In this document: piece after piece, positions 24,455 to 35,483 of the stretch
Numbering within the stretch: the first letter of the stretch is position 1
Layout: each line of letters opens with the position of its first letter
DNA from: Amoebophrya sp. A120
Taxonomy: Eukaryota > Sar > Dinophyceae > Syndiniales > Amoebophryaceae
DNA length: 64,000 bases
Assembly (NCBI GenBank): GCA_905178155.1
Contig: CAJINV010000002.1
Location: 11,283,184 to 11,347,183 of the forward strand
Direction of reading: 5' to 3'
The notes under the pieces: model-generated
Databases searched by the model: none
The model's input: the letters and a program-made list of their open reading frames with translations, nothing else
What the model was told of the DNA's origin: nothing
Program-made: the position numbers and the translations under genes

Positions 24455-27400
24455 CTACATGCCATACACGACGTCCCGAGCGTATACCTCTTCGTGGTCG
24501 GCGCTTCTGCGACTCTTCATCGGTTGCAGAATCTTTTCCGGCTGCTCTTGCAACAGGCTGGACTGCAGGTCTTCGAACGGGGAGTGTGTGCCCAGGACTG
24601 GGTGCGCCGCAAGGCTCGAGCATTGCCCCACGCAGAACCGACAAGCTTCGGAGCTGCTGTCGACCTCACACTTGCTTTTGCACGGCTCAAAGCAGGTACT
24701 GGGAATGCTACAATCGTTTCCGAGGTACTCGGCCCAGCAGGTGCATCGGCCGTTCATGCAGGCCCCGTTACCGGAGCAGTCGCTGGGGCACCTCGGTAGG
24801 TCGCAGTTGGGACCCATCATCTTCGCATCCTGGCACTCCTGGACCTCGCAGATGCTACCCGTGAATCCGGGCTGGCAGCTGCACTGACCCATCAGGCAAA
24901 GCCCGTTGCCACTGCACCCGCTCGGGCACTGGGCCAGTGTGGTCTCGAAGCTTTTCGTCGAGCAATCGTCTCCAGCAAACCCCGCTTTGCAGCGGCACTC
25001 GCCGGGTGAGTCTTGCATCGCAAACACGCACTCGCCATTGCTGCTGCAGTCGTTCTTGCACTTTATGAACTGCAAAAGTATCGTATTCGTACTCGTATAA
25101 ATGCATTACAAATTTCCTCAGCAAGAGAAATGGAATTTGTCATGCGGATTTACCTTCGTAACAAGATTTGTAATGTTGCAAGACTTGCATTTATACGAAT
25201 ACGATACTTTTGCACAGGATACACTTCGGGTCCCGGCAATTGGCTCCAGCCCAACCGGGATCGCACAGGCACGTAGCGTCACTTCCACAGACACCGTGAC
25301 TACCGCAGTCGTAGGGGCATTGGTGGGTAGAGCAGTCGTCCCCCCCGAAGCCCGCCGCGCATGTACAGGTTCCTTCTTCACTGCACACGCCCTGGCCGTG
25401 GCAAGCGTTCCACTTCCGCAGCGTTTCGTCGTATCTTCCGGGGCACTGCGGGGCCTGGCAAAATTCCCCCGTCCAATACTATGGCCCACTCAAGTGTTCA
25501 GAATTTCATCTGCCCCAACCATGATTCATGTACGTGTAGTCGTTGTCGTGCCGCGTAGAATAAAGAATTGCCTGACATCGAATTGTCCAGGCTCTTTGCA
25601 ATACACATTATAATTTCATGTTCATCGTAACAGACACTAAAACCAACATGCTGCGCTAGCAGTACCCTACGAAATGTCTCTTGAGGAAGTTGCAGTCTGA
25701 CGCCTGAGCTTGCAACATCTGAGTGGGGCATAGCTTCATTTCGCAAACGCACATACCACGACTCGAATCGCATCGCCCATGCCCGCTGCAACCGCCGTCA
25801 GGTCCGCAGACCTGGTCTGAGACCTCCGCCAGCGGTCCCCCGAGCCCGGTGATCGCCGCCGGCCCCGCCTCCGAGGTTCCACCTCCCGCACCTCCCCCCG
25901 CTCCCGGACCGGCCGCATCTGCGGCCGGCGCGCCCGCCGCCAGAAACTGCAATTCGCATTTTTCGCCTTGCCACCCCTGATTGCAGCTGCATTTGCCGTT
26001 AAGGCAGAGACCCCGACCGTTGCAGTTGTCTGGGCATGAGGATGCGACGGGCGTGCTGCAGCTAGCCCCAATCCATCCGGTTTTACAGACACAGTTCCCA
26101 TTCGAGCACACACCGTTCACACCGCAGCCGGGGTCGCAAGTAGCCACGTCGAGCACGGGAGCGGGCGGTGCTAGCGCCCTGTTCTCGCAGTTTTCCCCGG
26201 AGTAGCCGGCTTCGCAAACGCAGAGCCCAGGCTGGTCGCAGGTCCCGTGCCCGTTGCAACAGCTGCGTGCGGCGCAGTCCACGCCCTTGAAGCCCTCGAA
26301 ACACATGCACTGCCCGTTCATGCAGTGCCCGTTGTGTGAGCACTCGTTCAAATATGGTGTTGCACAACCCGCCCTCACGATCCTCCTTCTCATCTAGGAT
26401 TCATAGTGCTGAGTCATTGTCATGTCCTACTAGCCCGTTAGTTCGGCGTGACCCTGTACGAAAATCTTCGAAGGGGGCAAATGCCACAATACAGTCGGGG
26501 GATGTATTTTCGCACAAGTAGAGAACCAGTCTAGGCGTTACTTCGTTCTGTTGGGGGCGTGTCTGTGCCCCGGCTCTCACTCGTCCACTAAATGAAGGGG
26601 TGGGGAACAAGCGGTGCGCTCTCATAGCGGACACGCGTGCTGGCACGACAAGCCCGAGTATCCGGGGTAACACTCGCAGGTCCCGACATTGCACACGCCA
26701 CGGTGACTGCAGGCGTCGGGGCAAGGCTTGGACTTGAGCTTGCGGAGCGTAGATATCAGACTTAGTGGTGTTGGACTCGGACGTGGCCGCGCTTTTTGTA
26801 AATTCAGAGTCACGACAAGGCCCTGCTGCGACAGAGTACTGCAATCTGGTCCAGTGTAGCCCGGGTTGCACTCGCACTTTCCCTCGGTGTTGCAGTATCC
26901 GAACCCGTTGCAGTCCCGCGGACACCGCTGAAAATCACACGCTCGCCCGAACGTGTCCGGGCCGCAAATGCACATGCCTCCGACGCACAACCCCTTCAGG
27001 TTGCAGTCCTTCTCGCAACGCGGCGTGTCGCAGGCTTTGCCCGTGTATTTCGCATCGCAGGTGCACACTTCGGTCGACGCCCCATCGGGCCCAGTGACTG
27101 TTGTCAGCTTGCCGTTGCCGCTGCAAGGAACTAAGGCCGCGCCGGCTGTTGTAGAGGACGACCCCTTCTGCCCCCTGGCATTTAGGCTGGCGAAAGTGTT
27201 CGCTTCTTCGTTCTGCAAAAGCGACATCGAATTCTTCATCAGCCATGACTGTTCAGGAACGGCCTCAAAAGCATCATCGAGACCGCCGCGGCCGTGTCGC
27301 GCGGACCGTACCGAAATCATCGCCGCATTGTTAGTCGCTGGCGCGAGCGCAGGACCGCTAGACGAGGACACCTGCGTCAATGCAACCGACTGGGAGCGAT

Positions 27401-27533
27401 GTTGCGACGATGTTTCAGCTCCATTCGACTGTTTCTCAGAATCAGCTTGAGTTTGCTCATGCTGCGAAGTGAGCAACCCCAAAAGCTGCTCTTGTTGCGC
27501 TAGCATGAAACGTAAAAGCATCATCGTCCTCAT
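24455..27533 (-). CDS. Secreted or surface protein with about 14 EGF-like repeats
   Basis: The ATG at 27533 starts MRTMMLLRFMLAQQEQLLGL, a weak signal-peptide candidate, followed by a Ser/Gln-rich stretch. From about residue 140 there are some 14 tenascin/teneurin-type EGF modules, each close to C..xCxxxGxCxxGxCxCxxGxxGxxC, for example CNLKGLCVGGMCIC, CSGNGLCLMGQCSCQPGF and CGSHGVCGSDATCLC. Exons: 26629-27533, 25733-26352, 25222-25479 and 24455-25063. The joins are CQHAC/PLNECSHNGHC, CEMK/YWTGEFCQ and CRDPK/CKNDC, all in frame. A Gly/Ala/Pro spacer sits between modules near 25850-25930. After the last module there is a second cysteine group (CFEPCKSKCEV) and a tail ending MKSRRSADHEEVYARDVVYG. 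No membrane segment is visible, so a further 3' exon with an anchor is possible. Likely role: adhesion or extracellular binding. Confidence 0.8.
25064..25221. mobile_element. Family A introner, TSD CACTT
   Basis: A 158-bp element. On the coding strand it starts TATCCTGTGCAAAAGTATCG and ends CGATACTTTTGCAGTTCATA. CACTT flanks it at 25059-25063 and 25222-25226. Removal with one TSD copy joins CRDPK to CKNDCSSNGEC exactly between two EGF modules. It contains TTTGTCATGC at 25136-25145. No position in the TSD gives GT-AG. Confidence 0.95.
25480..25732. mobile_element. Introner of a distinct TIR type (family D)
   Basis: A 253-bp intron with ends TATGGCCCACTCAAGTGTT and, inverted, TATGCCCCACTCAGATGTT, a TIR unlike families A-C. 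No clear TSD. In-frame joining (CEMK to YWTGEFCQ) requires the coding-strand intron to start GCTATGC and end CATA, one or two bases outside the TIR. Confidence 0.7.
26353..26628. mobile_element. Probable introner, GCTATG...CATA boundaries
   Basis: A 276-bp intron between EGF modules. The in-frame join CQHACPLNECSHNGHC requires a coding-strand intron starting GCTATGAG and ending CACCATA, the same boundary pattern as the 25480 intron. The TIRs are weak (TATGAGAGCGCACC against TATGGTGTTGCACA). Confidence 0.55.
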
Positions 27534-27606
27534 CAACTCCTACAACCAACATCAACAACTTCCTTGATGCATGCAAGACAGGATTACACATGAGTATCAG
27601 TTAAAG

Positions 27607-28293
27607 TTATGCATTATTTCCAGAATACTTTGGGAAGAAGATGAGGGCAACCACAATTTCACGAATGATATGTGCCAGCGCCACTCCAAAAACAGGCCAG
27701 GCAGCGGACATCGGTTCTTCTTGCTTTGTCTTTGACCCAATATGCTTCTTACCAGCCTCCGTTTGGACTTGAACAAAAGACAGCTTCTTCGCTTTCTTTT
27801 TGTGCGGATTAGGTCTGTTAAGAACTTGTCTTGGCAGCTTCTCTATTTTGAGATCAAGTGTCGTCACCTGAGGTGAAGCCGCTGCCCCGCCAGCCGATGC
27901 AGTACTTGTTCCACTACGCTCAGCCCGGCCGGAGGTAGACTTGGTACCGTTCTTGCTTTTGGTTGACGCGTACCCATCACGTTTTGCGACGCGACCACCT
28001 GCCTGTGCAGGATTATACTTCTGCCGCTTGGTGTCGCTGATTAGTAATTCCGCCTCTGCTACTGAAGTTCTTGCAGCGCTCTCGAGACCAGCTTTCAGTG
28101 ACGAGCGAGCAACGTCTTTCATCTGCGCCGCATCTGATTTCGCGAAAAGAGCGTCGATGCGGGCCTTTGCCGAAGATGGCAAGTGTTCGTGAAGGTCACC
28201 CTTTTGCGCAGTAGCAGCACCTCCGGGGGTCCGCCCAGACGTGCTTGCTTTCGTCCGCCGTTTATTGTCAGCGGACGCTTTGTATGAGATTCT
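27607..28293 (-). CDS. Lys/Ala-rich protein with hydrophobic C terminus
   Basis: The exon reads ADNKRRTKASTSGRTPGGA at its start (about 28290) and continues for about 225 codons to the stop at 27607. A helical stretch (SSAKARIDALFAKSDAAQMK) is followed by a basic Ser/Thr-rich middle and KKKAKKLSFVQVQ. The last 30 residues contain a hydrophobic run, WPVFGVALAHIIREIVVALI, then FFPKYSGNNA, so it could be a tail-anchored membrane protein. The frame is closed by a TGA just upstream of 28293, so a 5' exon must exist. A candidate lies near 28400-28520 (MNSVLSFAYRSGDWSWVWTA), but the link is unproven. Function not recognised. Confidence 0.5.
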   Translation of the reverse strand, partial: RISYKASADNKRRTKASTSGRTPGGAATAQKGDLHEHLPSSAKARIDALFAKSDAAQMKDVARSSLKAGLESAARTSVAEAELLISDTKRQKYNPAQAGGRVAKRDGYASTKSKNGTKSTSGRAERSGTSTASAGGAAASPQVTTLDLKIEKLPRQVLNRPNPHKKKAKKLSFVQVQTEAGKKHIGSKTKQEEPMSAAWPVFGVALAHIIREIVVALIFFPKYSGNNA

Positions 28294-28573
28294 TCAGAGT
28301 GCACAACTACGCCCCCTTCGCAGTAAGTACTTGATTCAAAGGCATGATCTACGGCGACATCACTGTCATTTCTTCTTGGATTTCCTCCCACAGCAGGGGA
28401 TCCGCACTTCTGAGGGGCTCGTTGGCAGCGGTGCTGTTAATATAATATGGAGGAGCTGTCCAGACCCACGACCAGTCGCCAGAGCGATAAGCGAAGCTTA
28501 ATACAGAATTCATTGTCCGGAACGATGCAACGGCTAATGAATGCGAAAAAAAAGCCTCAGCTGCATCATTCAT

Positions 28574-28985
28574 GCATCTCTATGAAAATTCGACAAGCTC
28601 GTGGTACTGCTGCTCAAGTTTCCGGAAGTAGTTGTGACGCTCATCTAGAGTGCCGCGACAAGACAAAGAACGAGTGGAGAGGTAGACTTTAGTGTCGTGC
28701 ATATGACAAATCAGCTCGGGGAGCATCAGTTGTATTCGTGCACTCTCATATCTGTTTTGCTACAGACGTAGCGATTCCGAGTTCGTGCTTGTGTGGATGA
28801 ATTGCGGTCACGAGATCGAGCTCCAGCTTTTTTGTGGGAATCGTGCTGCCTACATAAATGTGCAATGCAAAAGTGCTGTCTCAGCCCCTCCTGGGAAAAA
28901 TGCAAAAGAAGAACTTGCGATCGTTGGAATGTCGGAGCAGGACACATCTCAGGAACAAGTTGCTCCATTGTCATTTTTGTGGTTT
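28574..28985. other. No gene recognised
   Basis: Sequence between the preceding gene's possible 5' exon and the 1165-bp element. No coding motif was seen on either strand. Confidence 0.4.
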
Positions 28986-30150
28986 TATCCTGTGCAAAAG
29001 TATCGTACTCGTATAAATACGCTACTGGCATGCAAATAACTTCTCACCAACTTCTCACCAACTTGTGATCAACTTCTGACCAACCTTTTCACCAACTTCC
29101 CAGCTGTTGAGAAGTTGGCGTAGACCGCTTGCCGCGGTTGTTCGGAAGCTTGATGCGGAGCTGAAATCCACTCGAAACTCCCCACAAGCTTCTAGCTAGG
29201 ACAACTCAAAAGGAAAATCCCGGGCCTCGATTCGTGGCCGCGTGCCTGCGCAGTCACGATTCGGCTCCCGTGATCTTCGGTTGCTAAAGGTTGTGAAGGA
29301 TGGCTTGAAAATATCTTTTTCACGTGCAGCTGGATCCTTGCGGGATCCTCCACATAAAAGGATTGCTTTGGGCTTTTGGAGGCGTCATGAAAATTCTTGC
29401 ATGATGCCTCCAAAAGCTCGAAGCTTGTCGCGAAAATCGTCAGGATGTTCGTCGAGAAGCTGGTGGGAAGTGCATCGGGAAGTTGTTGAGAGGTTGTTGA
29501 GAAGTGGAGCACTGATTTGCGCATTAATTGATGCAGGACGCACGCAAAGTCGCTTTTTCTTGTGCAAAAAAATAAAAGGCAGCTTCTCAATTAATTAACT
29601 TCGTGAATTATACGCAGTTAATCAATTAGCTAATCAATTGACGCCGAGGGAGAATTGCACATGTCCAAAGCTTGTCCGCCCAAGCCGCGCGCAGCTCTCC
29701 ATCGTCGAGGGAAGCCGTCCTTCGCTTCCGTCTTTGATGGCTTCACGCAGGACAGGTGCGTGCGCGCAGACATCACGGCCGGCCGCGCTGTCTGCCGCCT
29801 CTTGTATATTACGGCTTTGCGCGTGATGCCGTCGTGCTAACTGATGAAACTGCACTGCAGATAAACGGGCAGAACGAGAGCGCGATCCTCGTTCCATTTA
29901 TCTACAGCGCTGTTCCTTCTAGCTCTTGCAGCTGCAGTGGCAACTGCAAGCAGCGAGCACGAGATAAACCGCAGCGACGGAGTGGCGCGACGTCGAGGCG
30001 AGAACTACGCCAGCACGTCGCGCAACTTCTCACCGACTTCCGCACCAACTTCGCGACCGACTTCCCAACGACTTCCCAACGACTTCTCCGGCAATTTATG
30101 CACAGAAACGCTAGCGGATTTATACGAGTACGATACTTTTGCACAGGATA
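28986..30150. mobile_element. 1165-bp element with family A TIRs, TSD GGTTT
   Basis: Both ends carry the family A terminus: TATCCTGTGCAAAAGTATCG on the left and its inverted complement on the right. The match extends to about 33 bp (through ACTCGTATAAAT). GGTTT flanks it at 28981-28985 and 30151-30155. It is three to eight times longer than the other elements here. The inside holds repeated ACTTC(T/C)CACCA-like units near 29037-29120, an inverted set near 29455-29515 and a direct set near 30018-30095. No transposase or other known protein is visible; internal open frames are at most about 130 codons and lack motifs. It may be a non-autonomous transposon related to the introners, or an introner enlarged by internal duplication. 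No gene was recognised on either side close enough to show that it is spliced. Confidence 0.85.
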
Positions 30151-30499
30151 GGTTTAATACGGTTTACGCATTTACAAATGGCAAGTCTTCCAGCAGTCTT
30201 CATCTTCTTCTGTTCTCTTCCATATCCATCCCACTCTCCATGATGAAAAATACAGAAGAAGTAGAACGGAAAACAACTACTACCCATTTCTGGAAACAAT
30301 GTTCATCGGCATGTAAAGCCTGCTCCGAAAATCAATGTGGTTGTAACAAGTGACATGCATAGCGAAATTTCAGGTTCTGGCTCTGACTCTGTGGACCACG
30401 GACTGTTGCCAACTGTGGGTCGTCGAGGACCATGACAACATCGCTAGGACGAGAATGGAGTCGAGCGACTGATGAACATCCTCTTCTTCTAGCTTGCAT

Positions 30500-32187
30500 C
30501 TTTATTCTTCGAGACGGAGACACTCCTCTTGCACATAGCGAAACGGGGAAAAGGTGCCAGTTGCGGTTCCTGCAATTGCAACACTATGACTACCCCGTGT
30601 CGAGTCGCGGTTGCTGGATATTGCTGGCCCTCGTGCCACAGCCCCAATCTCCTTGCTTACGAAGCCGGCGTCCGCGTCATGAGTATCCACTGCAGACTTT
30701 GTAGCAGCGCCTTCAGAGGAACTCGCTGCAAAGAGGTGTGTAAGCGACGACTGCAATTCCGCAGCGCGGTTCAAAACTGACCAGGGTTTGGGCACGTCGT
30801 CCACTTTCTGCTGAACAGCCGCACTGCTTCCCGATTTCGTAGCTTCGTCGAGCTGAGCGCGTTGCCCGAACGCAGTGTCCGAGACCGCTCCCTTCGAGTT
30901 AGCGCGGTCACCCTCGGTAATGTGCCTGCATAATCAGTGAGTGTCACTTATTACGACCTACTGTGCCAGTGCCACTGACATTTGCCAGATGTAGAATAAA
31001 ACTGAGCCGCTGCCGTAGCATCATCTCCATCAACTTGCTAAAGCTTCTCTTCTTCAACAGCTACTATACGATCTTTTTTGCCACCATTTGGGGTTGAGCA
31101 CGTAGTGTCGTCCGATCTACACCGAGTCACAAATGACTCGGAGGGACACGACGATGATCGCGTCGGTTTGTGCTATTGCTATTGCTTGTGATTGGATTTC
31201 GAACAAAGACAAAGACAAACACTACAGCAATTATATACACTTGATCCGATTCCGATGCAGCAGGAGGCACGACGGTGGTACCTGCGATTTCCTGACGCAC
31301 CCCTTGCTTCTCACTGATCATCAGCAAGTCCGCGGAGGGTGGCGCAGCACTTACTCCGCTGGTTTGGTAGTTTCCCGTAGTCATATTGAACTTGGCCGTA
31401 CCCTCTGTTTTCGTAAGCGTGGAAGGACTTGGGGCATCTGCGTCAGCGTCTCCTCCCACGGCTCCTCCAGGAAACTGCTGTGGCGCACCAGCGCTCTGGG
31501 AGTCACTGGTGACATAGTGAGGCAGCTCTGTCAATCCTGTCGAAAAAAGCCAGCACAAGCTTTATTTCATTCGCATGTTTTTCGCACGTCTTTACTTTTC
31601 GTAAAAGTTGTCATATGCTTATGGACAAGCATGGGCTGCATGAAAAAAGTTTAGTGCCAGGCACAACGAAACTCTTTTGACACGTCGTACTAGTATGACC
31701 AATCGTCATAGACATTTACTTGGCGGCCTCCGGAGTGGTGCCCGGCAATAGCGATTTTTTATAGATTTCTTCTATATTTGCGCTTGCCTTGTACTTGGTT
31801 CATTTCCCTTTCGTGGTTTACACCAAGTGGCAGAAGTTCAAGGATGTAGCTTTTTGCTAGTAATTTTCTGCTCTGGTAGCGTCATTCCGTTGCCCTGATA
31901 GCCATGCGGCGTCTCCGTGTCCTCGTTGCCGAGCAATACACTGCACCGTTTTCCTCCAAAATTTGCATGGCAGACGCACACTCCCCTCCGCTGGTTGCAC
32001 CATCCGTGCACGCACTTGCTCGCAGCCTCTTGCCCGCGGCAGTCATCCACATCTTCTCCGGAGCTCTGTGGTCCCGGCGGCAGTTGTCGTACCGACACTG
32101 CAGCAGTACTCTGGCCGCCACGCGCCAACGGGAAGGCGAAGACGTGGCAGACAAGCAAGAGGAGAAGCATGCGGCTGCGGACCGACA
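30500..32187 (-). CDS. Secreted protein with one EGF-like domain and low-complexity tail
   Basis: The ATG at 32187 begins MSVRSRMLLLLLVCHVFAFP, a good signal peptide. An EGF-like module follows within about 50 residues: DDCRGQEAASKCVHGWCNQ, then RRGVCVCHANFGGKRCSVLL. This exon ends near 31890 (TPHGYQG). Further minus-strand exons of Ser/Thr/Ala/Gly-rich sequence lie near 31270-31550 (LTELPHYVTSDSQSAGAPQQ and onward) and 30500-30925 (KVDDPKPWSVLNRAAEL region, ending VQEECLRLEE at a stop). Assigning all of them to one gene rests on order, strand and composition. It is probably exported, and may act with the multi-EGF protein at the cell surface, which is inference. Confidence 0.55.
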
Positions 32188-33186
32188 TACTGATAAGGTG
32201 CAGGGCTACAGCAAGGGGCCGCCCGATTCTGCCAACCCGGGCACACAGGGCGGCGCCCACGATCGACGCAACATCGATCTTGAGAGTTGTAGCTCTGCTC
32301 ACGCGACGCACATTTTAGCACAAGAGCACTATAGGTATTCCTTGTATGATGTGCTGCAACTCCAACTGTTGAAAAGGAACGCGTCGCGTTGGCGATGGCG
32401 GTGATGAGTGTCCAGTAAAAAATCTTGAGGAGTTTATATTTAGTGAGTATCACGCCGTCGAGTAGCAGCACAAATCCTTGGACTATTTCGGGCTCGGCCT
32501 CGCCTTCGGCTAACATCCAAATCAATGCAAATGAGTTTGTCGGTGACAAATAGAGCACATTGTCGTTGCTGTCTGGTGTTCCCCTCGAGGACACCTACTG
32601 AACGTACTAGTCAAAATCGCTTCCTTGTTCCCGAGAAAGCCAAAAGCGAAAGGGGAAGTTTTATCTGGCCTCGGTTTCGCTACAAATCAATAACTTTCAG
32701 CACTATGGATGCATATGCTCGTTGCACCTGTTCTCCTGGTTTTGTAAAGAAGCTCAAAACAACTCTCGGTCGTCCCCTTTTTTTTCCGTTACGCTAAACA
32801 GGCTACGGCTAGCAATTTAGCAGCCAGCGCGATAGTTTTTTCAGGCAGTATCTACGTCTACGTCGTAACACTGACCGAATTGGGTTGAAAACACAAATAG
32901 TCTGTACCTACTGAATATTGATATTGTGCTGTCCCTCCTAGCACTTCTTCGTATCGTTGTAGTCGTCGTTTTCAAACTCAATCTCATGAAAGAGGTATGT
33001 TATTTGTTCTATTCGATTTGTTTTGTGGAAAAGACGGATGGAGAAACGACGAAACATCTGAAACCTTAAACGCTGGCAACCAATGCAAGCGGGGCGGCCT
33101 TCTCCAGTCGATGTGGGCGAAGGAATGGGCATGGAGGTCGTAGGCGAAGGTGAGAAAAAAAAGTAGATACGAAAGGATACTTGTAG
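32188..33186. other. No confident gene
   Basis: About 1 kb between the secreted EGF gene start and the stop of the EF-hand gene. Minus-strand frames near 32940-33120 read hydrophobic or Ser/Pro-rich peptides but have no start or partner. Likely intergenic and untranslated sequence. Confidence 0.4.
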
Positions 33187-34610
33187 TCACCGGCCCAAAC
33201 AACAACCGGCAAGGGCGAGGGCAGTCAGGACGCTACCGGTCGTCCAAGGTTTCTCCGTCGCCGTGTCCGCAACGCCCCTCGCCGTGGTATATATGTATCC
33301 TCTGCAAAATTATCGCACTCGTATAAAGATATTAAACAGCAACCTTGCAACATGAAAGGAGATTTGCTTTCCTATTCACCTATTCCCGAATCTGCATCAT
33401 AAATTTTCCACTTCCAGTTCCACCTAAAGATATTATTCATTTTATACGATACCTGTACGATACTTCTGCAATGCATATCACTGTTGTAGCAACTGGGTCG
33501 GCTGCGCTACGGAGTGTATTACACAAGTTGCATTGACGGTGGCCTCTCCGGACGAGCTCCGACTGATTGCTTCCAGCTTGCATGAATGCGCTTCCAGAAG
33601 TAGCCGCAGGACTTCCAGAAGACGTGGAAGCGGAGGCCGCAGCGCACATTGCACAGTTCCACTGCTGCGGATTCAAGCGCGCACCAGTGTCAGCGACCTG
33701 AGCGGCGCATTGTGGCGGCAATTCGTCGCTGCTGTCAATGTATCCATCTCCATTCGTGTCCAGCCTGACAAACGCGATCGCCGCTAGGATGCCGATTGTG
33801 GGGTCACTGTCCATCAATGCCTTTGTCCTTGTCCACGTATTCCCCTCGGTCGCCTTCCACAAACGCCGCAGCGATTTTCTTGTCCAGGTCTTTTTGCTTC
33901 TTGGCACGATCCTCGCTTGCTGCAGTCGGACCCCCCTCGTCCGATTCGGACTTTACCACCAGGTCCTCGTAAGCGTACAAATCCTCGACGCTCCCGGTGT
34001 AAATCTTGCGCAGGTCGAGTGCCGGAGCAGCGGATGCAGTGCTTATTTCCGACGCGGCAACGTCCGCGGTGAAGGAGGGCCCGCTTTGCTGCAACGCATC
34101 TCCAGAGGTCGTAGTAGGTCCGGATGGAGGAGCTGGAGCTGCTCCCGATGAATCCACAGGCGCGATTTCCAGCGCAGACAGCTTGGCAGCCAGAACCGCA
34201 CCAGCGGAGGTTGCTCCTGCTTCCTCCGCACCTGCAGCGGTTGCCCCACTGTATTCAGACACATCAAGACCCTGCTGACCACCGTCCTGCGTCACTGCGA
34301 TGGCATTCGTTATCCCTGCTGGAACGACACCAGCTTGGTCTACGTAAAGAGAACCTCGCAGATGGGGGAGCGTGACGTCCGTGCCCGCGTTCCCGGTCTC
34401 CACGGCCCCGGCGGTCCCACCGGAGCTAGCCGGTTGCCCCTCCTCCGTGGTGGGGTCATCAATGCGGTTGCGCTGGAACTGCTTGTTGGCCGAAATAAGA
34501 TAGCTCAAATGATGGAACGCAAAAAGATAGGCGTGCATTGCAAAGCTCAGAGTGTTGCTACAGCTGGCTTTCGCCAGTGCCTTCCGCTGTTGTCGCGCCG
34601 TCATCATCAA
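33187..34610 (-). CDS. Single EF-hand protein with hydrophobic C terminus
   Basis: The ATG at 34610 starts MMMTARQQRKALAKASCSNT. A long Ala/Gly/Ser/Thr-rich region follows, with an acidic-aromatic segment DLRKIYTGSVEDLYAYEDL. Then comes a canonical EF-hand, loop DTNGDGYIDSSDE, with all calcium ligands at positions 1, 3, 5, 7, 9 and 12. After a Cys-containing spacer (WNCAMC) and the introner at 33296, the last exon reads YTTARGVADTATEKPWTTG and ends GSVLTALALAGCCLGR at the TGA at 33187-33189, a hydrophobic tail. The frame changes by one base near 33820, between VDKDKG and DSDPTIGILAAIAF. A tiny intron or a sequence error is needed there. An intron in the first 60 codons is also possible. Confidence 0.55.
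33296..33477. mobile_element. Probable family A introner in EF-hand gene
   Basis: A 182-bp segment with ends TATCCTCTGCAAAATTATCG and, inverted, TATGCATTGCAGAAGTATCG. No clear 5-bp TSD. Removing it joins ADPVATTVI to IYTTARGVADT in frame. Confidence 0.65.
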
Positions 34611-34654
34611 TTTAAGGGGTGCGTAATCCGCGGCGTGCTGCTCTCAATCGTCCT

Positions 34655-35063
34655 TCATCTGCTTGACACCAAAGCGGACGTGGGTCTTCGCCGACGACGC
34701 GCGAGACGTCCCCGCCTACCCTGGTCGTCCTCGACGTAGTAGCTCGCTTCGCACTTTTTCTAGACGACGGAAACTGCGGTATTATCGCAGCAAGATTGAA
34801 TCAGATAGCCCCAACGTCCCCGGGAACGAGGGCTCTCTTGAGATACCTTGCAGAGCGCGCGCCTTTGCGGCCCTATCCACTGCGCTGCAGAAACTCTCAG
34901 CACCGGCAGTCGGCCAACCGCGGCCTCCCGGTTCACATATAATAAATGTAGCACAAGGACTATTACTTGCTCCTGACAGTGTGAGAAGAGAGAGAGCACA
35001 ATTAATTGACACGAAGCGGTGGACTCGCAACGCACCTCCAAGGAAGTGGCCGGGCACAAACAA
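34655..35063 (-). CDS. Unrecognised small basic protein
   Basis: Two minus-strand pieces. One is about 34805-35000 (SFCSAVDRAAKARALQGISR, ending PSFPGTLGLSDSI). The other is 34655-34760 (KKCEASYYVEDDQGRRGRL, ending RPTSALVSSR and a TGA at 34655). They are separated by a gap of roughly 50 bp whose coding-strand end is CTAG, so a short intron is likely. Function not recognised; the Arg-rich tail could bind RNA. The start codon is not fixed. Confidence 0.4.
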
Positions 35064-35483
35064 CGCACCAATGAACTCGCAAAAATCTTAGTCTTATGTG
35101 TATCAAATAATGCAAACCCAAACACCCATGGCAGGAGTTCCTGATCCGATTGCAGCTACTACATCTTGTTCAATTAAATGAAAATGAATCACATTACCTC
35201 TCACTTCGTCGCTCGTCTCATTGGAATCTCTAGAACATGATGTGCATTGATATTGTTGAGGAGCGTAGCGCTCCGTGCGTGGCGCGCAGTGCATCAAGAT
35301 CAAACCATACCACTCCTACTTGTTTTTTGCTGCAGCAGATAACGGTAGCTTGATGCAGCACGATTGCACTGTGCCTAGGCTTGCAATTCAGGTGGAGGTA
35401 GCCTCAGGATACCATCAAATGCAGCGTTAGAAGCGATTCCGATTTTTTACATATTGAATCTTAATAAGTTAAAAAAGTTTGTC
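35064..35483. other. No gene recognised
   Basis: About 420 bp with no supported exon on either strand; probably intergenic between two minus-strand genes. Confidence 0.4.

Noticed and set aside
29192-29590. Open frame inside the 1165-bp element as a possible transposase
   Set aside because: No DDE, RNase H-like or zinc-finger motif, and no similarity to known transposases that I can recognise.
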